DNA of 64,000 bases from positions 124,001-188,000 of the forward strand of contig NZ_QNVY02000005.1 in assembly GCF_003314435.2 (NCBI RefSeq), in the 5' to 3' direction. Position 1 is the stretch's first letter. Each line of letters begins with the position of its first letter. Under the pieces are notes generated by a model. It saw only the letters and a list, made by a program, of their open reading frames with translations, did not search any database and was not told the DNA's origin. The position numbers were made by a program, and so were the translations under genes. This DNA comes from Flavobacterium petrolei (GTDB lineage Bacteria > Bacteroidota > Bacteroidia > Flavobacteriales > Flavobacteriaceae). Positions 1 through 8,558 of this stretch are shown here, one piece after another.

Positions 1-2822
1 TGTTTGAAAGAAAGCTTTAGCGTAGGTTTTTTTGAATAAGAATCAAAAGCATGTACGAACACATTTTCTATGAATGGTTGTATGAGCATCGGTGGAATTT
101 CGGTTTCAAATAAATCCAAATCATCATCAATATGGAGCTCCACAATAACTTTATTTTTTAAACGCATATTCTCTAGTGCGATATAAGATTGTAAATACTG
201 AATTTCATCTGACAAGTTAATACGAAGTTTACTAGAATTATTAAGTGTTTGCCGAATCAGTTTAGAGAATTCACCCATATACATCAACGCATCATCCACA
301 TTGTTATCAATAATGTAATTCTGAATCGAATTCATTGCATTAAAGATAAAATGTGGATTCATCTGGCTTTGTAATGCCTCCATTTTTGTTTCTGCTAAAC
401 GCTTTTGAGTCACCGCTTTCGCTTGTTCTTGTTTTTTAATAAATTGAATTCTTTTTTTATAAATTACAAAGCCAGTAATTGAAAATAAAAGGAAATTTCC
501 TAACATGAACCACCAAGTTTCCCAAAAAGGTGGAGTTATTCTAATACTCAGAATTTCACTAGAAGACACTATACCCGAATGCAAATCTTTGGTAACTAAT
601 CTAATTTTATAATTCCCATTTGGTAAATACGTAAGATTTATATTTTTGTCTTTTGTCCATTTACTCCAATTAGAATTCCTCAGACCTATTACTTTATAGC
701 GATATTCTAACTTGTTAGGATATTGACAATTTTGAGGTTCAAATCCAATTGAAATTGTATTTTTATTATAAGGCAACTCAATTTCATTAAAATTGTAATT
801 TAACCATTTAAAATTACTTTTATTTATCGATTCGAAATTGACCTCTATAGCTGTAATTTTTATTTTTTGAGGACTATTTTTTGTTGAAAGATATTTTTGC
901 AAATCAAATTCATAATATCCGTTTTGGGTTCCTATGGTTAAAAATGTTCCGATAAGATTAGCAGATGTTAAGATTTTACTTTTTAAACCTTGTTCTTCAT
1001 CAATTAATCTAACAATCCCATCTTTATAAATATTTAATCCTTTTTCTGTGCCAATTAATAAGTAATCTTTATAACATTTTAAAAATGAAATAGAATTCCC
1101 AATTAATTCTTTGCGGTCTATCTTCTTGATTAATTTAAACCCTTTACTATCATCAATAATAAAAACATCTCCGAGAGCATTAGCAATAACCAATTCTTTT
1201 TTATAATTAATTGTTGCTTGTACAAGTTCATTTTCCTTCCAAACATTGTTAAAGTAATAGGAATAAAATTTATTATTATGAGAGGTATATAATCCATTAG
1301 ATGAAGAAAAAATATAATATTTATCTCGCAATGAAAAAATAGCAAAAGCATCTTTTGGATTGTTTAAGTTTTTAGGTTCATACTTTTTGAATGCAGTGTT
1401 ATTTCTAAAATCATTTACTGTACAGAATTTCCCATAAGCAATTTGGAATACTATTTTTTTTGAATCTGTAAAATCGAATGCACTTGCAGAATATGGGTAG
1501 TATTCCATAATTATACCGTCATTATTTACGCCAAATAAACCAATTGTCGAATTTACCCAGATAATAGAATTAATAACCTTTAAGCTTCTTAATTCAAAGG
1601 ATTCTAATCTAGATTTTACAAAAGAATCAAAATATTCATATTCATTTAATTTAGGATTGGTTCGAAAGCTATGCTGAGCAAAATCATAAAATTTTTGATT
1701 TGAAATTTCATTATGGATTTCATTTCGTTTTAAAAAAAGTAATCCATCTTTATGCAGAAGAAGGTTCCCTTTTTCAATATTTGTAATAGCAACTACATCT
1801 AATTTTGGCTTATTATAAAACGAAGAAGGATAGTACTTTATTTGTTGTTTTAAATCTATTTCAAACAATCCTTTATTTATTGTTCCAACATAAAGTACAT
1901 CCATTTTAGGGTCATAATGCAAACTCCAAATTTCTTTACTCTCAATTCCAAATGAAGTATTTACATTGATTATCTTGTTCTTTTTAATTTTAAAAAGCCC
2001 TCCTGTAGAAAAATTAACACCATTACCCGCTACATAAATGTTTCCTCTTTTATCTTTTGCAAAATCCCAAAATACACTGTTCCCAAAAGAAATATTACTT
2101 TTTTTATTATCTACATAATCTCTAATACTAATTTTATTAATAAAATTAATATTAGAAAAAGTGTTTGAAACATAGAGGCTGTCATCATCTTTGTATATAG
2201 AAGAAATACCCCCCTCTTGTTTCTTTATAAGGTTAATGTTTTTTAATTTTAAATCTATACTCCACATGCCATCATTAAAAGTTTCAAAATAAATCTTAGA
2301 ATGAAACTCAAAGAAACCCATAACTTGAAATAAATTTCTAATTCCAGTAATTTTTTTATTTAAAATTATTTTTTTGGAATTAATATCTATAACGGTCAGT
2401 CCAAACTCTGTGCCTACATAAAGGTGATTTTTATAAAAAAATAATTTTCTTACTTTATCATTTATTAACCCATTTTTTACGTTAATAATTGTAAATTTTT
2501 TACCGTCATAAAAAGTCAATCCACCCCCATGACTTCCGAACCATAAATTATGATTACTATCTTCAACAATAGCCCAACAACTATTATGGGCAAGTCCATC
2601 GGAAGTATAAAAATTTTTTAAAGTACCATTTTGGATAGAAGATAGGCCATTAGCTGTTCCTACCCAAAGTATACCTCGACTATCTTTAAAAACAGAGTTG
2701 ACACTATTATTAGGTAATCCATCAAGAGTAGAATAGTTTCTTGATGGGAATTGTTGTGAAAATACTATCTCACTAAAAAATAGTAATATGAATAGTAGTT
2801 TATTTCTTCTTAATGATAGCAT
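1..2822 (-). CDS. Two-component propeller sensor histidine kinase (LytS-type), C-terminus cut by window edge
   Basis: The reading frame is open from an ATG at 2822 to the left edge (940 codons visible). It begins with a signal peptide ending in a VFSQQFP-like cleavage region. Repeats of the Reg_prop type follow (for example DSRGILWVGTANGL and DSNHNLWFGSHGGGL), then a Y_Y_Y-like region near residues 690-760, one membrane helix near 768-790, a short coiled linker and the His_kinase domain with QMNPHFIFNAMNSI; the phospho-acceptor is H824. The ATPase domain lies mostly beyond position 1. Such kinases sense periplasmic or polymer-derived cues through the propeller and phosphorylate a LytTR regulator. 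The start overlaps the end of the regulator gene by 23 bases, so the two are co-transcribed and probably translationally coupled. The ligand cannot be read from sequence. Confidence 0.93.
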   Translation of the reverse strand, partial: MLSLRRNKLLFILLFFSEIVFSQQFPSRNYSTLDGLPNNSVNSVFKDSRGILWVGTANGLSSIQNGTLKNFYTSDGLAHNSCWAIVEDSNHNLWFGSHGGGLTFYDGKKFTIINVKNGLINDKVRKLFFYKNHLYVGTEFGLTVIDINSKKIILNKKITGIRNLFQVMGFFEFHSKIYFETFNDGMWSIDLKLKNINLIKKQEGGISSIYKDDDSLYVSNTFSNINFINKISIRDYVDNKKSNISFGNSVFWDFAKDKRGNIYVAGNGVNFSTGGLFKIKKNKIINVNTSFGIESKEIWSLHYDPKMDVLYVGTINKGLFEIDLKQQIKYYPSSFYNKPKLDVVAITNIEKGNLLLHKDGLLFLKRNEIHNEISNQKFYDFAQHSFRTNPKLNEYEYFDSFVKSRLESFELRSLKVINSIIWVNSTIGLFGVNNDGIIMEYYPYSASAFDFTDSKKIVFQIAYGKFCTVNDFRNNTAFKKYEPKNLNNPKDAFAIFSLRDKYYIFSSSNGLYTSHNNKFYSYYFNNVWKENELVQATINYKKELVIANALGDVFIIDDSKGFKLIKKIDRKELIGNSISFLKCYKDYLLIGTEKGLNIYKDGIVRLIDEEQGLKSKILTSANLIGTFLTIGTQNGYYEFDLQKYLSTKNSPQKIKITAIEVNFESINKSNFKWLNYNFNEIELPYNKNTISIGFEPQNCQYPNKLEYRYKVIGLRNSNWSKWTKDKNINLTYLPNGNYKIRLVTKDLHSGIVSSSEILSIRITPPFWETWWFMLGNFLLFSITGFVIYKKRIQFIKKQEQAKAVTQKRLAETKMEALQSQMNPHFIFNAMNSIQNYIIDNNVDDALMYMGEFSKLIRQTLNNSSKLRINLSDEIQYLQSYIALENMRLKNKVIVELHIDDDLDLFETEIPPMLIQPFIENVFVHAFDSYSKKPTLKLSFK

Positions 2823-3555
2823 TGATAAAGTCTTCTTTTTTTCGGATAGATACAGGTAATGATTCTCCGTTTGTGAGCTGAACAAGTAACTCATTGGTTT
2901 TATTAAAGCGGGTCACATAATTTAGATTTACTAAATAAGATTTATGAATCCTTTGAAAAATTGAAGTAGGTAGAAGTTCTTCGATATACTTTAAAGTTTT
3001 AGATAAAACAATTTTTTTACCATCCAAACAAACAATTTTGCAATAATTACTATCAGCTTCACAATAAAGGATAGCACTAGTTTTCACTAATTCAAATCCA
3101 GTTTCTGTGGGTAAAGCGATTTTATTAAATGCTGAATTTCCATTATCCAAATTTTCGATAAGTAACATTAATTTTTCTTGTTGAGATGCGTTGTGCAATT
3201 TACTTTCGTACTTCTTTACGGTTTCCAATAAATCAATATAATTAATCGGTTTCAACAAATAATCTAAGGCACTACATTTAATCGCATCGATAGCAAATTC
3301 AGAATGAGCGGTTGTGAAAATAACTTCAAAATTTATTTTGTTCAATTCTTTAAAAAGATGAAAACCATTTTTGTTTGGCATTTGAACATCAAGAAAAACT
3401 AATTCGGGATTGAATTTTTCAATTGCATGAATTGCTTCATCGACACTTTCACATAAAGCTAAGACTAAAAATTTATCTGAAAAATATCGCTGCAAAAGTT
3501 TTTCTAGAAATTCTCTAGCATTAAACTCATCATCAACTATTATCGTTTTTATCAT
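2800..3555 (-). CDS. LytTR-family response regulator
   Basis: 251 residues. An N-terminal receiver domain (about 1-120) shows the acidic pocket D8/D9, phospho-acceptor D56 in LVFLDVQMP, the TTAHS switch and K in LLKPI. A C-terminal LytTR DNA-binding domain (about 145-250) carries the typical FQRIHKSYLVNLNYV segment. It should act as the cytoplasmic output of the propeller kinase encoded directly downstream, with which it overlaps by 23 bases. Family members bind direct repeats upstream of target promoters; no such site was identified here. The intergenic stretch upstream (3556-3703) shows no other gene. Confidence 0.95.
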   Translation of the reverse strand: MIKTIIVDDEFNAREFLEKLLQRYFSDKFLVLALCESVDEAIHAIEKFNPELVFLDVQMPNKNGFHLFKELNKINFEVIFTTAHSEFAIDAIKCSALDYLLKPINYIDLLETVKKYESKLHNASQQEKLMLLIENLDNGNSAFNKIALPTETGFELVKTSAILYCEADSNYCKIVCLDGKKIVLSKTLKYIEELLPTSIFQRIHKSYLVNLNYVTRFNKTNELLVQLTNGESLPVSIRKKEDFINAIIKKK

Positions 3556-3703
3556 TTTATAAATGTAGGAAGTTTTTGTTTAATATAAAAAAATGATTTA
3601 GTAACCGTTAACTAAATAGTAATTATCGTTTATAAAACCACGAATTTTATACTTTATAAACTACCCAAATTATTAGCCTAATAAGAGAACTTTTCTTTAA
3701 AAA

Positions 3704-4477
3704 TTAAAAACCTTCAAATATTCCTAATCCGAAAAGAGCGAAATCATATTTTACGGGGTCGTTCTGGTCTAGAAGTCTCAACGAATTATCCAACTCCTGT
3801 AATGCTTTTCCATCATTTTGTTTTCTGGTAAGCAATCCTAATTTCCTTGCAACATTCCCAGAATGCACATCCAATGGACATGAAAGTTTGGAAGGGGAGA
3901 TATTATCCCATATACCTAAATCTACTCCCATATTATCATTTCGGATAAACCACCTAAGACACATATTAATCCTCTTTGCAACTGAACCTTTATTTGGGTC
4001 AGCTACATGTTTTCTAGTTCTATTTAAATGTGGAATTTCAAAGAAAGCCTCATTAAGAGCATGTATAGCTGGTTGAAGTGAAGTATCGGTTTGGTTATTT
4101 ACAAATATTTGTTGTAAACCACCTTTGTTAGTGTAAATATGTTTTAAAGCTTTAATAAAATGATTAAAATCCTCTGCATTAAAAGTCCTATGGACAAAGC
4201 CATTTAAACGCTCCAACTGATAATCTTCATGACTCATGACGAAGTCATAGGGAGAGTTACCAAGCAAGTCCATCATACGGTGACCATTCTTAGTAATCAT
4301 CTTACGATTTCCCCAGGCAATACTGGAAGCTAAAAACCCAGCTATCTCAATATCTTCTTTCAATGAATAACGATGCGGAACACTGATAGGGTCTGGTTCA
4401 ATAAAGTCAAAGGTGTTGTATTGAAGGACTTTTGAGTCTAAAAAATCTTTTAACTCTTCTTTACTTAATTCTATCAT
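3704..4477 (-). CDS. TIGR02757 (DUF2400) family protein, intact copy
   Basis: 257 residues, full length for the family, ending with the family-typical FALFGLGIFE tail. The N-terminal KDFLDSKVLQYN, central IAWGNRKMI and C-terminal PLDVHSGNVARKLGLL motifs are all present. The family resembles a helix-hairpin-helix DNA-glycosylase-like fold by its HSGNVARKLG segment, but the biochemical role is not established. A second, truncated copy lies immediately upstream in the same orientation (4514-5065), so this is one member of a tandem pair. Clear divergence at protein level (roughly two thirds identical by eye) argues against a very recent duplication; acquisition of one copy by transfer is possible. 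Confidence 0.9.
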   Translation of the reverse strand: MIELSKEELKDFLDSKVLQYNTFDFIEPDPISVPHRYSLKEDIEIAGFLASSIAWGNRKMITKNGHRMMDLLGNSPYDFVMSHEDYQLERLNGFVHRTFNAEDFNHFIKALKHIYTNKGGLQQIFVNNQTDTSLQPAIHALNEAFFEIPHLNRTRKHVADPNKGSVAKRINMCLRWFIRNDNMGVDLGIWDNISPSKLSCPLDVHSGNVARKLGLLTRKQNDGKALQELDNSLRLLDQNDPVKYDFALFGLGIFEGF

Positions 4478-4513
4478 TTCGTTGTGAATCCTTTATATAT
4501 AGGCAAATATAAG

Positions 4514-5065
4514 TTAATTCATGGAATAATTTAAGACTACCTTATTTAACCGCATTAATATGTTGATCCTTTTTGCAGCCGAATTATTCAGCGGATCTGA
4601 TACATGTTTTTGGGTTCTATACTGGTGTGGAATTTCAAAGAATATTTTCTTGAATTCATGGATGCTTTTTTGCATTGAATGGGTTTCCTGATGTTTATTG
4701 AAAACCGATTCTAAGCCCCCATGATTGGTGTAAATATGTCGTAAACTTTTGATGAAACTGGTAAAATCTATTCCGTTGAACGTGCGGTGTACAAAAGTTT
4801 CCAATGGTTCTAAATCATTTTCGGTGTGCGACATCACAAAATCATATGGCGCATTTCCCATCAAATCCATCATTCGATGAGAATTTTTGATAATCATCGT
4901 GCGATTTCCCCAAGCAATGGTAGCGCTTAGAAAACCGGCAATTTCAATGTCTTCTTTTTGTGAAAATAAATGCGGAATTTGTACCGGATCACTTTCTATG
5001 AAATCGAGTGTATTGTATTGCAAGACTTTTTCGTCGAGAAAATCTTTAAGTTCTGATGGATTCAT
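4514..5065 (-). pseudogene. TIGR02757 family protein, C-terminally truncated paralogue
   Basis: 183 residues that align with residues 1-175 of the neighbouring intact copy: LKDFLDEKVLQYN, EDIEIAGFLSATIAWGNR, RMMDLMGNAPYDFVMSH and the AAKRINILMR segment. After RINILMR the similarity stops and an unrelated tail of about 11 residues leads to a stop. The PLDVHSGNVARKLG region and the conserved C-terminus, about 80 residues, are missing, so function is doubtful. Because the truncation falls exactly where the other copy begins downstream, recombination or insertion at this point may have removed the 3' end. It sits beside the LolD-like gene and could be the older resident copy; that is inference. 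Confidence 0.8.
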
Positions 5066-5117
5066 TATCGATTGATGACTTTGGATACTTAATTTTTTTA
5101 GTAAGTACGGCTTGTTG

Positions 5118-5200
5118 TTGCATGGTATAGCCCAGATAGAAACGGCATCCTTTTTATTTTTCCTTTAAAAATAAAAAGATACAGTGTATAGCTGGAAATA
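5118..5200 (-). repeat. Dispersed intergenic repeat, copy 1
   Basis: Read on the minus strand this begins GGAGCTATTTCCAGCTATAC, continues to a hairpin of complementary T-rich and A-rich arms (TTTTTATTTTT with AAAAATAAAAA, 5152-5178) and ends near GGGCTATACC. Its left end resembles copies at 18100 and 37644 (CTATTcC-AGcTTtCACT-like). It lies between the truncated TIGR02757 gene and the LolD-like gene. Confidence 0.55.
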
Positions 5201-5204
5201 GCTC

Positions 5205-5867
5205 CTAATTACTAATTAAACCGTCCACCATTATTAGTTTTCTGTCGGCCATATTGGCTAAATCCTCGTTGTGTGTTACAATGACAAAGGTTTGTCCTAA
5301 CTCATCGCGTAGTTTGAAAAATAATTGATGCAGGTTTTCAGCAGAAGCCGTGTCGAGATTTCCGGAAGGTTCATCAGCAAAAATGATGGCTGGTTTATTA
5401 ATCAGCGCTCTGGCCACTGCCACACGTTGCTGTTCTCCACCCGAAAGTTCATTGGGTTTGTGGTTCATTCGGTGCGAAAGACCAAGGTAGGTTAACAATT
5501 TTTTCGCTTCAATTTCCGTCTCCTCTTTGGGTTTATTAGCAATGAAAGCGGGAATACACACATTTTCCAGTGCGGTAAATTCTGGTAATAATTGGTGAAA
5601 TTGGAATATAAATCCTAAATTTAAGTTTCTGAACTTCGATAAGGTTTTGTCATTCATGGTTAGAATGTCCTCATTATTAATGCTCAACTCAATTCCGTTT
5701 TCAACGGTCGGCTTGTCTAAAGTTCCAAGAATTTGTAAAAGTGTTGTTTTTCCTGCACCGGAAGCACCTACTATAGAAACTATTTCTCCTTTTTTAATAT
5801 GTAAATCAACTCCTTTCAACACATGCAGTTGATCGTAATATTTATGTAGATTTTTGGCTTGTATCAT
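5205..5867 (-). CDS. ABC transporter ATP-binding protein, LolD/MacB type
   Basis: 220 residues from the ATG at 5867. An upstream in-frame ATG at 5894 would add nine residues, but the family begins at [11 protein letters not shown]. Walker A is GASGAGKTT, the signature motif LSGGEQQR, Walker [14 protein letters not shown], and the H-loop VTHN. The overall pattern ([20 protein letters not shown]) is that of LolD-like ATPases, which power release of lipoproteins from the inner membrane or related MacB/FtsE-type export. No permease gene lies next to it; in Bacteroidetes the LolCE partner is commonly encoded elsewhere. Assignment to lipoprotein sorting is by family resemblance. Confidence 0.88.
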   Translation of the reverse strand: MIQAKNLHKYYDQLHVLKGVDLHIKKGEIVSIVGASGAGKTTLLQILGTLDKPTVENGIELSINNEDILTMNDKTLSKFRNLNLGFIFQFHQLLPEFTALENVCIPAFIANKPKEETEIEAKKLLTYLGLSHRMNHKPNELSGGEQQRVAVARALINKPAIIFADEPSGNLDTASAENLHQLFFKLRDELGQTFVIVTHNEDLANMADRKLIMVDGLISN

Positions 5868-5988
5868 TTTGAAACTGTTTTTACAAAGAAACAAAGATTT
5901 TAATGATTATGAATTGGAACACCAATTATTTTCCTTTGACAAACTATAAACTTTAGTTAACAGAGAATATTCACAACGATTTATTGAA

Positions 5989-5996
5989 TAAATTTG
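5989..5996 (+). promoter_or_regulatory. Candidate -7 promoter box for msrA
   Basis: TAAATTTG matches the Bacteroidetes -7 consensus TAnnTTTG exactly and lies 19 bases before the msrA start codon. No clear TTG box was seen at the expected distance upstream. Confidence 0.5.
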
Positions 5997-6015
5997 ATTC
6001 TAAATCAGACAAATT

Positions 6016-6663
6016 ATGAAAAAAATAATTGGAGTTTTTTTGGCGCTATTGCCTTTTTCATTTTGTGCAAAAGAAAAGAATATTACTTTACCAAAAAGTA
6101 TAGAAACAAAAAATATGGAAATACAAAACGGAATGGAAGTTGCAACCTTTGCAGGAGGTTGTTTTTGGTGTACTGAAGCAGTTTTTTTAGAACTGGACGG
6201 TGTAAGTAAGGTAGTTTCCGGATATGTAGGTGGAAACACTGTGAATCCTACTTATCAGGAAATTAGTACTGGTGATACTGGTCATGCCGAAGCGATTGAG
6301 ATTACGTTTGATCCCAATAAAATAAGTTTTGGGGAGCTGTTAGAAATATTCTTTGCCACGCACGACCCTACGACATTGAACCGTCAAGGAAATGATATTG
6401 GGACACAATACCGAAGCGAAATTTTTTATCACAATCCTTTTCAAAAACAATTGTCTGAAGACTATATCGCTTTGATGACTACTGAAAATACATTTGGAAA
6501 ACCAATTGTCACTAAAATTTCATCAGCAACAAAGTTCTATGTAGCGGAAGATTATCATCAAAACTACTACAATCAGAACAAAACTCAGGGCTATTGCAGT
6601 TATGTGATTACTCCTAAAATTGATAAATTGAAAAAATTATATCAGGATAAGCTCAAAAAATAA
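6016..6663 (+). CDS. msrA: Peptide-methionine (S)-S-oxide reductase
   Basis: 215 residues. The catalytic motif GGCFWC is present with the nucleophilic cysteine at position 49, followed by VSGYVGG, TGHAEAIEI and DYHQNYY, all standard for MsrA. It reduces the S-diastereomer of methionine sulfoxide in proteins, with electrons from thioredoxin. The N-terminus is a hydrophobic segment ending in a cysteine (C17), suggesting an exported or lipid-anchored form acting in the envelope; the lipobox is atypical. No msrB is adjacent. A consensus -7 box lies just upstream. Confidence 0.95.
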   Translation: MKKIIGVFLALLPFSFCAKEKNITLPKSIETKNMEIQNGMEVATFAGGCFWCTEAVFLELDGVSKVVSGYVGGNTVNPTYQEISTGDTGHAEAIEITFDPNKISFGELLEIFFATHDPTTLNRQGNDIGTQYRSEIFYHNPFQKQLSEDYIALMTTENTFGKPIVTKISSATKFYVAEDYHQNYYNQNKTQGYCSYVITPKIDKLKKLYQDKLKK

Positions 6664-6710
6664 TTGGCATTAGATTTGTAAGTATTCTGGAAAATAATAA
6701 TCTAAATACT

Positions 6711-7010
6711 ATGACAGAACAAGTGTCCGTTAGTGCAGTAAATAACAAAACTAGAAATCTGGTGTTAGGAATTCTGTTTGATGCTATTGGAATGCTTTCA
6801 TTTACCGTTCCTTTCATCGGTGAATTTTCAGATGTAATCTGGGCTCCTTTAGCCGGTTTTTTAATGACTTGGATGTATAAAGGAACAATAGGAAGAGTAG
6901 GAGGAGTAGTTACATTTCTGGAAGAAATTTTACCATTTTCGGATTTTATTCCAACGTTTACCTTAACCTGGATCTATAATTATGTAATTAAAAACAAAGA
7001 TGCCTCGTAA
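6711..7010 (+). CDS. Small predicted membrane protein
   Basis: 99 residues with two or three hydrophobic segments (LVLGILFDAIGMLSF, VIWAPLAGFLMTWMY, FIPTFTLTWIYNYVI). The start is supported by placement 47 bases after msrA and by an intrinsic terminator at its 3' end. I do not recognise a named family. It may be co-transcribed with msrA. The stop codon lies inside the loop of the terminator hairpin, so the last codons form part of the stem. Confidence 0.75.
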   Translation: MTEQVSVSAVNNKTRNLVLGILFDAIGMLSFTVPFIGEFSDVIWAPLAGFLMTWMYKGTIGRVGGVVTFLEEILPFSDFIPTFTLTWIYNYVIKNKDAS

Positions 7011-7025
7011 TTCGAGGCATTTTTT
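7000..7025 (+). terminator. Intrinsic terminator overlapping a stop codon
   Basis: An 8-bp perfect stem, ATGCCTCG (7000-7007) with CGAGGCAT (7013-7020), loop TAATT, then a T run. The TAA stop of the preceding gene is the first three bases of the loop. Confidence 0.85.
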
Positions 7026-7026
7026 G

Positions 7027-7329
7027 CTAGTCGTTAAAAAGAAATCCTAGTCCCAATCGTTTCAGCATTTTTTTTTCGAAAGCCCAAAAGAATTTAAATT
7101 GTCCAAACAAAAATCCTATCAATACTAATAAGATCTGATAAATTGGAAAAATTAGAATTAACCTAACAGGGGTAAACCAAAAGCCTAAATCTTCTTTTGT
7201 AATTCCAAGCCAAAAACAAAAAGGTTTAGAAAGCCACGCCGAAGCGGATCCGGTTATCGCAAAAACAATAAATATAATGGTAAGTTGAAAATTGCTGTCA
7301 ATTCCCCAACGTTGTTTCAGTTTGTTCAT
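7027..7329 (-). CDS. DUF6787-like small membrane protein
   Basis: 100 residues starting MNKLKQRWGI. There is a hydrophobic helix at about 15-38, the conserved-looking LSKPFCFWLGI, a second helix LILIFPIYQILLVLIGFLFGQF and a basic C-terminus FEKKMLKRLG. The layout matches a Flavobacteriaceae family (DUF6787) sometimes labelled diacylglyceryl transferase in databases; it is far too short for Lgt and lacks its signature, so that name should not be used. Convergent with the small membrane gene at 6711. Role unknown. Confidence 0.75.
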   Translation of the reverse strand: MNKLKQRWGIDSNFQLTIIFIVFAITGSASAWLSKPFCFWLGITKEDLGFWFTPVRLILIFPIYQILLVLIGFLFGQFKFFWAFEKKMLKRLGLGFLFND

Positions 7330-7361
7330 TTTTATTTATAATGAATACAAATATAGTGACA

Positions 7362-7796
7362 TTATCTGATGGGGACAAAACCAAAAAGTTTTTGTTTGTA
7401 TGTGTTTTGAAAATAAATCATATAATTGTAAATCAAATAATTTACTTCATATCCATAATCAATATTAGGGTCATAATTGATTGTCATTTCATATAAATTA
7501 GGATCATATCGTTGCGGTTGCAATACTCTATTGTTCCATTCCGTCACATATAGTTGGTTTTTCATTTCCAAAAAAGATTGAGAATGATAATTGCGGGGCA
7601 AAGCTCTTGAATTTAACCATAAACTAAAACCTGGGTCAATAATTATTACCTCATATTCCAGTTCATCATTGGCAATTCGGACTGTATCGCCTTGAGCGGC
7701 AACAGATTTTTCAGTACTTTGAAATGAAGTTTTTGAAGTTGTACAACTCAAAAACACACAAAAAAGGACGATTATAATGTAGTAACTGTTTTTCAT
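7362..7796 (-). CDS. DUF6146-like lipoprotein
   Basis: 144 residues. A signal sequence with a lipobox-like FLSC places the lipidated cysteine near residue 18, so it is an envelope lipoprotein. The mature part holds YEVIIIDPGFSLWL, YVTEWNNRVLQP and NYDPNIDYGYEVNYLIYNYMIYFQ, which fit the small Bacteroidetes family DUF6146. It is 32 bases upstream of the DUF6787-like gene in the same direction and probably shares its transcript. Function unknown. Confidence 0.8.
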   Translation of the reverse strand: MKNSYYIIIVLFCVFLSCTTSKTSFQSTEKSVAAQGDTVRIANDELEYEVIIIDPGFSLWLNSRALPRNYHSQSFLEMKNQLYVTEWNNRVLQPQRYDPNLYEMTINYDPNIDYGYEVNYLIYNYMIYFQNTYKQKLFGFVPIR

Positions 7797-7851
7797 GACG
7801 GAAAAATTGAACTATAAAGTTACAAAAATAAAACGCTGTCTAATAGTGTTT

Positions 7852-7885
7852 TAAAAAAAAATCATCTGTAATTAGTAGATGATTT
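7852..7885 (-). terminator. Intrinsic terminator of the DUF937-like gene
   Basis: A 9-bp stem AAATCATCT (7859-7867) with AGATGATTT (7877-7885), loop of 9; on the minus strand it is followed by a U run encoded by A at 7852-7860. Confidence 0.75.
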
Positions 7886-7900
7886 ATTATAATTTATATT

Positions 7901-8464
7901 TTATTTTCCGAAGAGCTTACCAAATATACTGCCAAGTCCTCCACCTTTTTGCGTCACTGCAGCCATGGCATCATTTATATCAACTTTTCCATCAGTATTT
8001 TGGTCTAGGCCAAATTGACCACCATATTTAGAAATAGCATCCATAATTACTGAATTTTGTCCGCTATTCCCAGAAATTGCCGTAATAATGTCAGAAATTT
8101 GAAAACTAGAGTCATTAGGATCTTTTGCTTTATTGATTAACGAACTTATGATTTGTGGAATTAAATTTCCAGCAACACCAGATGCAGCGCCTTCACTTAA
8201 GCCAAATTTTTCTCCAAGGCTTCCCTTGAATTGCTCGGTTAGTTTTTGAACTAATGGATTCGAATTATTTTGAGCATTATTTCCTTGGAATAATCCTGTA
8301 AGTTGATCAACTCCGCCTTCTGAAATTATTTTCTGTAGACCTATAAATATAGAGCTGCTAGCCTCACTGATTACCGCTTCGTTTTGTTCATTTGGAATAG
8401 CGTCATTTTTTACAACTGATTCATTTCCATGTTGCTGTGCTAATTGTATTAATTGTTCAAACAT
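7901..8464 (-). CDS. DUF937-like protein with an EF-hand-like segment
   Basis: 187 residues. The first 130 residues are helix-rich and resemble DUF937 proteins (ASGVAGNLIPQIISSLINKAKDP). A calcium-loop-like DQNTDGKVDINDAM occurs near residues 155-168, and the C-terminus is glycine-rich (GGGLGSIFGKLFGK). No signal peptide is evident. DUF937 members are of unknown role; the D-x-N-x-D-G loop suggests calcium binding, which is inference. It is bounded on both sides by strong terminators, so it forms a single-gene unit. Confidence 0.8.
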   Translation of the reverse strand: MFEQLIQLAQQHGNESVVKNDAIPNEQNEAVISEASSSIFIGLQKIISEGGVDQLTGLFQGNNAQNNSNPLVQKLTEQFKGSLGEKFGLSEGAASGVAGNLIPQIISSLINKAKDPNDSSFQISDIITAISGNSGQNSVIMDAISKYGGQFGLDQNTDGKVDINDAMAAVTQKGGGLGSIFGKLFGK

Positions 8465-8492
8465 AAGATTTCGTTTAGATTTAAATCCAAAT

Positions 8493-8535
8493 ATAATAAA
8501 AAAAAGGATTCACTATATTTTTAGTGAATCCTTTT
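8493..8535 (-). terminator. Intrinsic terminator of serA
   Basis: A 14-bp perfect stem (8502-8515 with 8522-8535, core AAGGATTCACTA) and a 6-base loop; the A run at 8493-8501 gives the U tract on the minus strand. Confidence 0.85.
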
Positions 8536-8558
8536 CTTCTTGCTTTATTTTACAGATA

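Noticed and set aside
7027..7329. Prolipoprotein diacylglyceryl transferase
   Set aside because: Only 100 residues and without the Lgt signature.
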